A DNA stretch of 64,000 nt from an uncultured Eubacteriales bacterium (lineage in GTDB: Bacteria; Bacillota; Clostridia; Christensenellales; Aristaeellaceae): the NCBI GenBank assembly GCA_900318145.1, contig ONJM01000002.1, positions 124,001-188,000 of the forward strand, written 5' to 3'. Both the position numbers and the translations under genes were made by a program. Shown here piece by piece: positions 43,604 to 52,047 of this stretch. The notes beneath the pieces were generated by a model. That model was given only the letters and a program-made list of their open reading frames with translations, made no database searches and was not told the origin of the DNA. How positions within the stretch are numbered: the stretch's first letter is position 1; every line of letters starts with the position of its first letter.

Positions 43604-45031
43604 ATGGAAACGGCTGAAAGAGTCAGAATCTGTGATATTACGCTTTGCCAGGGTGAAAAAAGCCCCGCCCTGAGCTTCAGGGAAACGATTGAATTATGCA
43701 GACTGCTGGACAAGCTGGATGTGGACTGCATTTCTTTAAAAGGCATACGACAGAAAAAGATCGACAGTTTGCTGATCAAGTCAGTCTGTCAGACCGTGCG
43801 GAACGCGAAGATTGCTGTTCCCGTTTCCATTCAGGAGAATAATACGGAAGCAGTATGGGAAGCTCTTAAAGAAGCGAAGGAATCCAGGCTGCAGATTATT
43901 GCTCCCGTCAGCTCCGTCCAGATGGAATACCTGTACCATATGAAACCGGGCATGCTGTTGGAAAAGGTTACCGAAGCTGTCCGCGGGTGCAGGGCTTTGA
44001 CCGGCGATGTTGAATTTGTCGCTGTTGACGCGACGCGAAGCGACGCTGATTTTCTGCGCGGGATGATTTCCGGCGTAATAAAGGCAGGCGCTTCCACAGT
44101 TACGCTGTGCGATACGGCGGGATCAATGCTTCCGGAAGAAACTGCCGCGTTTATACACAGCCTGCAGGAGGACATTCCCGAACTCCGGAATGTTACACTG
44201 GGATATTCGTGTTCCGACGCGCTGAACCTGGCTGACGCATGTGGTATTGCCGCAGTACAGTGCGGTGTGAGGGAATTGAAGGCTGCCTCATTCAGAACGG
44301 ATTGCATTTCACTGCGGAATATTGTCAGTATTCTGAATGTGAAGCAAAACGTATTCAAAGTGTCTACAAAACCCGGCGTGGAGAAAATCCGCATGCTTAC
44401 CGGGCAGATCAGCAACCTTTGCCGGACCGGCCTTGAGCATTCTTTTCACGCGGACCGCGGAAATGAAGCGCAGCAGGAAAATATCAGAATAACTGTAAAC
44501 GCGCATGAGTCACGGGAATCTGTCAGTCAGGCAATTGCAAAGATGGGATACGATCTTTCGGAAGAAGACCTGGAAAAGGTATGGAGCCGTTTTTCCGCTG
44601 TCGCCTCAACCAAGAGCATGATAACGATGAAAGAGCTGGAAGCTATTGTCGCCACGGAAGCGATGCAGGTTCCTCCGGCCTGCACGGATGTACAGTACGT
44701 GATCAATACCGGAAGCGCTATCGGCGCCATGTCCCACATGAAGCTTTCCCTGCACGGAAAACCCCTGGAAGGGATTGCCACCGGCGACGGCGCGATAGAC
44801 GCCGCGTTCAACTCCATTGAAAAGGCTACCGGCAGGCATTTTGAACTTGACGATTTTCAGATTCAGTCCGTAACGGAAGGACGGGAAGCTATGGGCGAAA
44901 CAATCGTGCGGCTTCGTTCGGACGGAAAGCTTTATTCCGGAAAAGGAATATCCACTGATATCGTCGGAGCCGGCATAATGGCTTACATTAATGCCATGAA
45001 TAAAATCATTTATGAGGAGGAAGAAGCATGA
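43604..45031 (+). CDS. Isopropylmalate-synthase-like protein lacking catalytic residues, with LeuA regulatory domain
   Basis: 475 residues, AGGAGG 7 bases before the ATG. Residues 1-270 align with the LeuA-type TIM barrel, but the DTTLRDGEQ motif reads DITLCQGEK (11-19), so catalytic Arg becomes Cys15 and metal-ligand Asp becomes Gln16. The metal-binding HxH reads SCS (Ser202, Ser204), and GIGERAGN is gone. The linker region (270-345) is degenerate. The C-terminal LeuA allosteric/dimerisation domain (about 350-470) is well kept: IQSVTEGREAMGETIVRLRSDG and GKGISTDIVGAGIMAYINAM. It is likely a non-enzymatic leucine-sensing or scaffold protein, or an enzyme with a new chemistry. The stop overlaps the next start (ATGA). 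It lies directly behind the T-box. Confidence 0.85.
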   Translation: METAERVRICDITLCQGEKSPALSFRETIELCRLLDKLDVDCISLKGIRQKKIDSLLIKSVCQTVRNAKIAVPVSIQENNTEAVWEALKEAKESRLQIIAPVSSVQMEYLYHMKPGMLLEKVTEAVRGCRALTGDVEFVAVDATRSDADFLRGMISGVIKAGASTVTLCDTAGSMLPEETAAFIHSLQEDIPELRNVTLGYSCSDALNLADACGIAAVQCGVRELKAASFRTDCISLRNIVSILNVKQNVFKVSTKPGVEKIRMLTGQISNLCRTGLEHSFHADRGNEAQQENIRITVNAHESRESVSQAIAKMGYDLSEEDLEKVWSRFSAVASTKSMITMKELEAIVATEAMQVPPACTDVQYVINTGSAIGAMSHMKLSLHGKPLEGIATGDGAIDAAFNSIEKATGRHFELDDFQIQSVTEGREAMGETIVRLRSDGKLYSGKGISTDIVGAGIMAYINAMNKIIYEEEEA

Positions 45032-47544
45032 ATCTTGCTTTTTCAACCCGCGGCTGGAGAAATGCCGACTGGAGCAGGCAGATGGAAGACGCCTGCGAAA
45101 TGAAGTTTCAGGGCATTGAGGTATATAATCTACATAAAATCCCCGCACTTACGGAGCGTGGAGCAGCTTTTCACAAATACAACAGGAATGAAACAGACCG
45201 TTTTTTGCGGGAATACGGTCTGAAAATCCCATGCTTCGATACTTCGGAGGATATCAGCGATATCAATACGAATCCGGACGATGTGAGAAACCTGTTTGAA
45301 ATTGCCGGAAGCATGAGAATTCCCTACGTTTCCGTATGTGCACTGCAGGATCATGAGGAACAGGTGCGTGCCTTCCTGAACGAGGTCCTTCCGGACGCGG
45401 CATATTACAAAGTTGCGCTGCTTATCAAAACAACGGGAATCTATGCCAATACGGAACGGCTGCGTGCTGTTATGGATGATTACGCCTGCGACGAGCTGGC
45501 GGCGCTGTGGGATATACACCATCCATACAGGGATTTCGGCGAATCTCCTGATACGACGATCCGGAATCTCGGCGGGTATGTCAAACATGTCCATCTCCGT
45601 GATTCGGATGACGATCTCTCCTACAATCTGATCGGTGAAGGAACCCTCCCGGTGAAGGATATGATGAACGCGCTGTCGTCCATCGACTATAACGGTTTTA
45701 TATCGCTGGAATGGAAACCGGAATGGATGGAAGAACTGACGGACCGTGAAATCATTTTTTCACATTTTGTCAATTATATGAACCGTTTTGACAATCCCAA
45801 GGGAAAAAAGAAATCGCTGTATTTCAACCATGACGGAACCGGGCGCTATGTGTGGAAAAAAGATGAGCTGATTGACGAAACCTTCGGACAGGTACTGGAC
45901 CGTATGGCGGAGGAGTTTCCGGACCAGTATGCTTTCAAATATACGACGCTGAATTATACACGGACTTATTCGGAATTCAGGCAGGATGTAGACCGGTTCG
46001 CCAGAAGTCTGGTATCCCTGGGTGTGCGTCCCGGATCGAAAGTAGCTGTCTGGGCGACGAACGTTCCCGCGTGGTATATAACATTCTGGGCCTGTACGCG
46101 GATCGGCGCGGTTCTTGTGACAATGAATACCGCCTATAAGATTCATGAGGCGGATTATCTTCTCAGGCAGAGCGATACCCACACCCTGGTGATGATCGAA
46201 AAAGCGCTGGACAGCAATTACAGGGAAATCATCAATGAACTCTGCCCCGAAATCGCAAAGGCGAAAGCCGGGGAACCTTTACACTGCAAACGTCTTCCCT
46301 TTTTGCGCAACGTGATTACCGTGGACTTTTCCCAGCCGGGAAGCCTGACATTTGAACAGGCTATGCGGCGGTATGATACTGTACCGGAAGAGACACTGAA
46401 AGCCATGACTGCCAGAGTCAAACCGGACGATGTCTGCAACATGCAGTACACTTCCGGAACGACGGGATTTCCCAAAGGCGTAATGCTCACACATTATAAC
46501 GTCGTGAATGACGGAAAATGTATCGGGGACAGAATGGGACTTTCCACTGCGGACAGAATGATGATCCAGGTTCCTATGTTTCACTGCTTCGGCATGGTGC
46601 TTGCCATGACGGCTTCCATGACGCACGGAACAACGCTGTGTCCGCTGCCCTATTTTTCGGCGAAAAATTCTCTGGCATGCATCAATCAGGAACGTATCAC
46701 CTGCTTTCATGGCGTGCCTACGATGTTTATCGCTATGTTTAATCATGAAGATTACCGGAAAACGAACTTCTCTTACATGAGGACTGGAATTATGGCAGGA
46801 TCCGGATGCCCTCCGGAACTGATGAAACGGGCTGCGCAGCCGGATGAAATGAACATGCGCGGCATCGTAAGTGTTTACGGACAGACCGAATCCTCCCCCG
46901 GAAGCACGATGTCAACCTGGACGGATTCTCTTGCGCTCCGCACGGAAACGGTTGGATATGCTTTTCCGCATGTGCAGTGCAAAATCATTGATCCTGAAAC
47001 AGGAAAAGAGCTGCCGGACGGGCAGGACGGAGAATTCTGCTCCCGCGGTTACAATATTATGAAGGGATATTATAAAATGCCTGACGCAACCGCGGCAGCC
47101 GTGGATGCGGACGGATGGCTTCACTCCGGCGACCTGGCAAGACGCAATCCAGACGGAACGTTCCTGATCACAGGGCGTCTGAAGGACATGATTATTCGCG
47201 GAGGAGAAAATATCTATCCAAAGGAAATAGAGGAGTTTATCTATACGCATCCCGATGTGGAGGATGTGCAGGTGATCGGCGTACCGGACGCGAAATACGG
47301 GGAGGCAGTGATGGCCTGTATTATCAGAAAAGAAGGCGGTTCCGTAACGGCAGAAGAAATGACAAAATACATTATGAGCCACATGGCACGCCATAAAGTA
47401 CCGCAGTATATTGAATTTGTTGATCATTTTCCGCTGAATGCGGCCGGAAAGGTACTGAAGTACAAAATGAGGGAAGAGGCGGCGGAACGTCTCGGGCTTG
47501 TTGGTGCGGCAGGAATCGACACAGCGGGCGCGCCGCGAAAATAA
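45028..47544 (+). CDS. Fusion of sugar-phosphate-isomerase-type TIM barrel and acyl-CoA synthetase (AMP-binding)
   Basis: 838 residues. Residues 1 to about 255 are an AP-endonuclease-2/xylose-isomerase-like barrel with likely metal ligands kept: GIEVYN, LWDIHHPYRDF, KHVHLRD, FISLEWKPEW. Residues about 275-835 are an ANL adenylate-forming enzyme with the P-loop YTSGTTGFPKG (from 474), YGQTESSPG, HSGDLARRNPDG, GRLKDMIIRGGENIYPKEIEE, and the C-terminal Lys in AAGKVLKYK. The adenylation half resembles medium/long-chain acyl-CoA synthetases. No frameshift is present, so this is a true fusion. Substrate is not known. It shares a T-box operon with the LeuA-like protein and is translationally coupled to it. 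Confidence 0.88.
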   Translation: MNLAFSTRGWRNADWSRQMEDACEMKFQGIEVYNLHKIPALTERGAAFHKYNRNETDRFLREYGLKIPCFDTSEDISDINTNPDDVRNLFEIAGSMRIPYVSVCALQDHEEQVRAFLNEVLPDAAYYKVALLIKTTGIYANTERLRAVMDDYACDELAALWDIHHPYRDFGESPDTTIRNLGGYVKHVHLRDSDDDLSYNLIGEGTLPVKDMMNALSSIDYNGFISLEWKPEWMEELTDREIIFSHFVNYMNRFDNPKGKKKSLYFNHDGTGRYVWKKDELIDETFGQVLDRMAEEFPDQYAFKYTTLNYTRTYSEFRQDVDRFARSLVSLGVRPGSKVAVWATNVPAWYITFWACTRIGAVLVTMNTAYKIHEADYLLRQSDTHTLVMIEKALDSNYREIINELCPEIAKAKAGEPLHCKRLPFLRNVITVDFSQPGSLTFEQAMRRYDTVPEETLKAMTARVKPDDVCNMQYTSGTTGFPKGVMLTHYNVVNDGKCIGDRMGLSTADRMMIQVPMFHCFGMVLAMTASMTHGTTLCPLPYFSAKNSLACINQERITCFHGVPTMFIAMFNHEDYRKTNFSYMRTGIMAGSGCPPELMKRAAQPDEMNMRGIVSVYGQTESSPGSTMSTWTDSLALRTETVGYAFPHVQCKIIDPETGKELPDGQDGEFCSRGYNIMKGYYKMPDATAAAVDADGWLHSGDLARRNPDGTFLITGRLKDMIIRGGENIYPKEIEEFIYTHPDVEDVQVIGVPDAKYGEAVMACIIRKEGGSVTAEEMTKYIMSHMARHKVPQYIEFVDHFPLNAAGKVLKYKMREEAAERLGLVGAAGIDTAGAPRK

Positions 47545-47550
47545 ACGCTG

Positions 47551-48558
47551 TCAGGAAACGGACAGGAGATGGCGCATTCCCGCAGGATCATTCAGAACCT
47601 TGGCACATCCGAGTACAACACAGTCCCGGGGTTCGGAAGCCACCTGACACGGAATCCGGATGACGTCCGAAATGGCTTCAGACAGACCGTACAATGCGGC
47701 GGCTCCGCCCGTAAGCGTTACGCCTCCTTCAAGAATATCGGAAGCGAGCTGGGCAGGAGTACGCTCAATGACAGCCTGCACGCTTTCAATCAGATTGTTG
47801 ACAATATCAACCAGGGCTTCATAGATTTCGTCGGAATCAATCGTGATTGTTTTGGGAAGTCCGGAAATCAGGTTTCTTCCCGTAACATCCATGACAACCT
47901 TCGGATCCCTTTTCAAAGCTCCGCCGAGGGTGATTTTTACCTGCTCGGCCGTTCTCTCCCCAATCAGCATATTATATTTTCTGCGCAGATAGCGGATAAT
48001 GGAATCATCAAAGTGATCGCCGCCGATATGTACGGAACTGAGCACGGCAACGATACCGTTGCTCAGGACGGCAAGATCCGTTCCGCCTGCGCTCATATCG
48101 GCTACCATGCTTCCGTAGGAGCCGAGAAAATTCAGCTGTGCGCCCAGCGCAGCGGCGATCACCCGGTCCAGAATCTGCGTTCTCCGAAGGCCGGCGTCAA
48201 ACAGCGCGGTGATCAGCGCCTTTTTTTCAAGATCCTTTACGCCGGTGGGAACAGACATGATTGCCCGCGGCCTGGCGAAGAACTTTTTACCGATCACGCT
48301 GGAAATGTAATAGCGCAGCATGGAAGCCGTCAGGTCAAAATCTATGAGTTCACCCTGCGCCAGCGGGCGAATGATGTTAATATTGGAAGGCGTGCGTCCG
48401 ATCATCCGGTACGCTTCCGTGCCAAAGGCAAGGATCTGGTTATTTTCCCGTTCCACTGCCACAATGGAAGGCTCACGAAAAACAACCCCGCGTCCTTTCA
48501 TGTAAATGACAACATTGGATGTTCCAAGATCAATTCCGATATCACCGCTAGAAGCCAT
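47551..48558 (-). CDS. MreB/Mbl-family rod-shape protein
   Basis: 335 residues from the ATG at 48558 (AAAGGGA upstream). Actin-like phosphate loops: IGIDLGTSNVVIYMKGRGVV and MVADMSAGGTDLAVLSNG, with GGVTLTGGAAALYG near the end. It polymerises under the membrane to guide wall synthesis. It stands alone, without mreC or mreD, as do mbl and mreBH copies. It is convergent with the acyl-CoA synthetase gene (6-base gap) and divergent from the DUF512 operon. Confidence 0.93.
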   Translation of the reverse strand: MASSGDIGIDLGTSNVVIYMKGRGVVFREPSIVAVERENNQILAFGTEAYRMIGRTPSNINIIRPLAQGELIDFDLTASMLRYYISSVIGKKFFARPRAIMSVPTGVKDLEKKALITALFDAGLRRTQILDRVIAAALGAQLNFLGSYGSMVADMSAGGTDLAVLSNGIVAVLSSVHIGGDHFDDSIIRYLRRKYNMLIGERTAEQVKITLGGALKRDPKVVMDVTGRNLISGLPKTITIDSDEIYEALVDIVNNLIESVQAVIERTPAQLASDILEGGVTLTGGAAALYGLSEAISDVIRIPCQVASEPRDCVVLGCAKVLNDPAGMRHLLSVS

Positions 48559-48665
48559 AAAAAAATCCCTTTCCCCGCATAAACCAAATCGTACGTGCAG
48601 TATATTACCATAATTCGGTCTTAAAAAACAACAACCGGAAACCGCAAAGCCTTCCGCGCGGAATC

Positions 48666-48694
48666 TTGACAATGTTTCGTGAATAAAAGATAAT
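48666..48694 (+). promoter_or_regulatory. Promoter of the DUF512-der-plsY-lepA-hemW operon
   Basis: Perfect TTGACA at 48666-48671, 17-base spacer, GATAAT at 48689-48694. Predicted start near 48701, about 34 bases before the first start codon. Confidence 0.75.
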
Positions 48695-48734
48695 AAATTG
48701 GATATTTATGTGAATGGCGGGGAGGCGGAGACGT

Positions 48735-50057
48735 ATGATCAGAATACTGGCTGTAGCTGCTTTCTCCCCTGCCGCAGGCGCCGGTATCGCAGCGGGAGAA
48801 AACCTTGTTTCCATCAACGGCGAGCCGGTTATTGACGAAATTGATTACCAGGATCTGACTCAGCACGCGCATCTGGAAGTTGTACTGTCGGATGACCGGG
48901 GAAATACCAGGCAGGTAAGTGTCGCGAAATCATCCTGGGAACCGCTGGGACTGCAGCTGGATGAAACCATTGCAATGAAGCCGCGCCAGTGCAGGAACCA
49001 TTGCGTGTTTTGCTTTATTGACCAGATGCCTCCCGGCATGCGCTCTACGCTTTACGTTAAGGATGACGACTGGCGCCTGAGTCTGATGATGGGAAATTAT
49101 GTAACGCTGACGAATGTGGATGACACGGAGTTCATTCGTATTCTGCGCAGGAAAGCTTCTCCGCTGTATATTTCTGTGCATGCGACCGATCCTGAAGTGC
49201 GGGTCAGGATGCTTCGGAATCCTCACGCCGGTAATCTCATGGAAAGGCTGGAAGCACTGAAAAACCACGGAATACAGTTCCATGCACAGGTTGTTTTATG
49301 CCCCGGGATCAACGACGGCAAGGTGCTGGAAAAAACGATAACAGACCTTGCGTCTCTCTGGCCTTCCGCGTTATCGGTGGCAGTCGTTCCGATCGGACTC
49401 ACCAGATACCGTGAAAAGCTTACAAAAATTCCTGCCGTGGATGCGGAACTGGCATCGGAGCTGATTGATTCAGTTTCTGTTCTTCAGGGACGTTTCCGGG
49501 AAGCATTCGGTACAAGCTTCGTATTTCTTTCAGACGAGTTTTACTGCATATGCGGAAGAGAACTGCCGGAGGAAGAGCGTTATGAAGAGTATCCGCAGCT
49601 GGAAAACGGGGTCGGAATGATCCGGAAGTTTACAGAAGAATGTTCGGAGGCATATCAGGAATATAAGGATACCGAATGCCCGGATCCGAAGCGTGCGCCG
49701 GTCCGCATGATTATTCCCACCGGAATATCCGCTTTTCCCTATATCCGGAAAATGGCAGAGCAGTACGCGCCTTCCTGGGTCCGCACGGAAGTTGTCCCGG
49801 TTCCGAACCGCTTTTTCGGGGATACCATTACCGTTACCGGTTTGATTGTGGGGAAGGATTTGCTGGCGGCACTGGAAAACAAAGAATTTGATCTCGTCCT
49901 GATTTCCGAATCCATGCTGAAGGAAAACTCGGAATGTTTTCTGGACGACATGACGCTGGAACAGGTCAGGGAGTCGGTCGGAAAACCTGTATGGATTGTA
50001 AGGAATACAGGAGCATCATTTATCAGCGCATTATACATGACGGAGGACGCTATATGA
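48735..50057 (+). CDS. DUF512 radical SAM protein with PDZ-like N-terminus
   Basis: 440 residues from the ATG at 48735, with GGGAGG and GGAG upstream (an ATG at 48714 lies before the site). Residues 1-70 are PDZ-like (AAGENLVSINGEPVID). The iron-sulfur site is Cys86, Cys90, Cys93 in CRNHCVFCF, a CxxxCxxC radical SAM motif. The C-terminal DUF512 domain follows. The family is common directly before der in Clostridia; its reaction is not known. Stop overlaps the der start (ATGA). Confidence 0.9.
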   Translation: MIRILAVAAFSPAAGAGIAAGENLVSINGEPVIDEIDYQDLTQHAHLEVVLSDDRGNTRQVSVAKSSWEPLGLQLDETIAMKPRQCRNHCVFCFIDQMPPGMRSTLYVKDDDWRLSLMMGNYVTLTNVDDTEFIRILRRKASPLYISVHATDPEVRVRMLRNPHAGNLMERLEALKNHGIQFHAQVVLCPGINDGKVLEKTITDLASLWPSALSVAVVPIGLTRYREKLTKIPAVDAELASELIDSVSVLQGRFREAFGTSFVFLSDEFYCICGRELPEEERYEEYPQLENGVGMIRKFTEECSEAYQEYKDTECPDPKRAPVRMIIPTGISAFPYIRKMAEQYAPSWVRTEVVPVPNRFFGDTITVTGLIVGKDLLAALENKEFDLVLISESMLKENSECFLDDMTLEQVRESVGKPVWIVRNTGASFISALYMTEDAI

Positions 50058-51391
50058 ACAAACCTTTGGTGGCGATCGTCGGAAGGCCGAATGTCGGAAA
50101 ATCAACCTTCTTCAACAAAATAACCGGAAAAAGGATCAGCATCGTGGAAGATATTCCCGGCGTGACGAGAGACAGAATCCACAGCGACGCGGAGTGGCTC
50201 GGCCATCGCTTTACACTTATCGATACAGGCGGCATCGATCCTCACAGTGACGATGCCCTTCTTGGGCAGATGCGCGCGCAGGCACAGACTGCGATCGAAC
50301 TGGCTGATGTGATCTGCTTCTTTACGGATGCACGGGACGGGCTGACAGAAGACGACAAGGATGTGGCGAATCTGCTTCGCCGGTCAGGCAAGCCGGTTTT
50401 GCTGGTCGTAAACAAAGTGGACTATCTTGGACTGAACGATTCACTGTATGAGTTTTATGAACTGGGACTTGGAGATCCGATCGGAATCAGCAGCGCGAAT
50501 ATGCTCGGATTCGGGGACCTGCTTGACCGGATTGTAAGCTTTTTTCCTGCAGGTTCCGAAGATTCTGCGGAATCGGAAGACGCAGCCATTCAGGTGGCTG
50601 TGGTCGGCCGGCCGAACGTTGGAAAAAGTTCCCTTACTAACCGCCTTCTCGGTCAGGAAAGGACAATGGTTTCCAGTATTCCCGGTACAACAAGGGACGC
50701 GGTCGACAGCATTTTTACAGCTGAGGACGGTACGGTTTTCAACATTATCGATACGGCGGGTATCCGCAGAAAGAGTGTCATAGAGGACGAGAGCATTGAA
50801 AGATACAGTGTGCTTCGGTCCATTGCGGCCATCAGACGCTGCGATGTCGCGCTGCTGCTGATAGACGCGGAAGACGGCGTCACGGAGCAGGACACCAAAA
50901 TCGCCGGATTGATCCATGATGAAGGAAGAGCCGTAATTATTGCGGTGAACAAGTGGGACGCTCTTGAAAAAGAAACGGGCACACTTGAAAAGTACAGAAA
51001 AGAAGTCATGGAAAAACTCAAATTCATGGATTATGCGCCGGTTATCTTTATTTCCGCAAAGACGGGACAGCGGGTCAATACCGTTTTTGAAAAGGTAAAG
51101 GAAGTGTATGAAACTGCCAGGCGGAGGATTACAACAGGCGTATTGAATGATGTGATCAACGACGCTACGGATAATCTTCAGCCGCCTCTTCAGGGAACGC
51201 GAAGGCTGAAAATCTATTACGCGACACAGACCGGGGTTCAGCCGCCGACCTATGTTTTATTCGTAAACGATGAAAAACTGATGTCCTTTTCCTACGAAAG
51301 ATATCTGGAAAATTATCTGCGAAAATCCTTTCAGCTTGAAGGAACGCCCATTCGTTTTGTATTGCGTGAAAGAATCGAAAAGGAGAAGTAA
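50054..51391 (+). CDS. der: Ribosome biogenesis GTPase Der (EngA)
   Basis: 445 residues with two tandem GTPase domains, each with G1 GRPNVGKS (AIVGRPNVGKSTFF near 10 and VVGRPNVGKSSLTN near 180), and a C-terminal KH-like domain (about 355-445). Der is needed for 50S assembly. The ATG overlaps the DUF512 stop, and plsY begins 2 bases after its stop. Confidence 0.97.
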   Translation: MNKPLVAIVGRPNVGKSTFFNKITGKRISIVEDIPGVTRDRIHSDAEWLGHRFTLIDTGGIDPHSDDALLGQMRAQAQTAIELADVICFFTDARDGLTEDDKDVANLLRRSGKPVLLVVNKVDYLGLNDSLYEFYELGLGDPIGISSANMLGFGDLLDRIVSFFPAGSEDSAESEDAAIQVAVVGRPNVGKSSLTNRLLGQERTMVSSIPGTTRDAVDSIFTAEDGTVFNIIDTAGIRRKSVIEDESIERYSVLRSIAAIRRCDVALLLIDAEDGVTEQDTKIAGLIHDEGRAVIIAVNKWDALEKETGTLEKYRKEVMEKLKFMDYAPVIFISAKTGQRVNTVFEKVKEVYETARRRITTGVLNDVINDATDNLQPPLQGTRRLKIYYATQTGVQPPTYVLFVNDEKLMSFSYERYLENYLRKSFQLEGTPIRFVLRERIEKEK

Positions 51392-51393
51392 AA

Positions 51394-52020
51394 ATGATAC
51401 CTGCGGTACTAATTGAACAGCCGGTGAGAACCATCCTCTCCTGTGTCATCGCCTACCTTCTGGGTTCTGTTTCCACCGGGCTGCTGGTAGCCAGAGCGGC
51501 AAACGGACCGGACCTGAGAACAGTCGGCAGCCACAATACAGGCGCGAGCAATGTACAGCGGACAATGGGATGGAAATACGGCCTGATTACCTTTGGCGGA
51601 GATCTGCTGAAAGCTGTTCTAGCCTGCGTGATCGGAGGTTTGCTGACATATGACCATATGGGCGCCCTGATGAGCGGTTTCTTTGCGGTAATCGGGCATA
51701 ACTGGCCGCTTTTTTTCGGATTCAAAGGCGGTAAAGGAGTCGCTTCAAGCTGCGGCGTTATGCTCTGCTTTCCGCTGCCTGCACTGATCTGTTACGTGCT
51801 CACCGTCGCGCTGATTGCATGGAAGCGGTATATTTCTCTCGGAAGCATGTTCCTGCTTACTTCCTACGCCGTTATCGTATCCATCACTTATACCGGCGAA
51901 TCAAAGGGGTTTGTGATACTCTGGTGTGTCCTGCTGGCCGGGATCTGTATTGCGCGCCATCACGCGAATATTTCCCGGTTGATAAAAGGAACTGAAAACA
52001 AGCTCGGAAAGAAAAAATAA
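51394..52020 (+). CDS. plsY: Acyl-phosphate:glycerol-3-phosphate acyltransferase PlsY
   Basis: 208 residues, multi-pass membrane protein. PlsY motifs: YLLGSVSTGLLVAR, VGSHNTGASNVQRTMG, and VIGHNWPLFFGFKGGKGVAS. It makes lysophosphatidic acid from acyl-phosphate and glycerol-3-phosphate, the first step of phospholipid synthesis. AAAAGGAG before the ATG lies inside the der end. Tightly packed in the operon with der and lepA. Confidence 0.96.
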   Translation: MIPAVLIEQPVRTILSCVIAYLLGSVSTGLLVARAANGPDLRTVGSHNTGASNVQRTMGWKYGLITFGGDLLKAVLACVIGGLLTYDHMGALMSGFFAVIGHNWPLFFGFKGGKGVASSCGVMLCFPLPALICYVLTVALIAWKRYISLGSMFLLTSYAVIVSITYTGESKGFVILWCVLLAGICIARHHANISRLIKGTENKLGKKK

Positions 52021-52047
52021 AAGGAATGAATTGCGGAGGTACCGTAG

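Noticed and set aside
47569..48582. 337-codon plus-strand frame
   Set aside because: Antisense to the MreB-family gene and starts inside its 3' end; no domain recognised.
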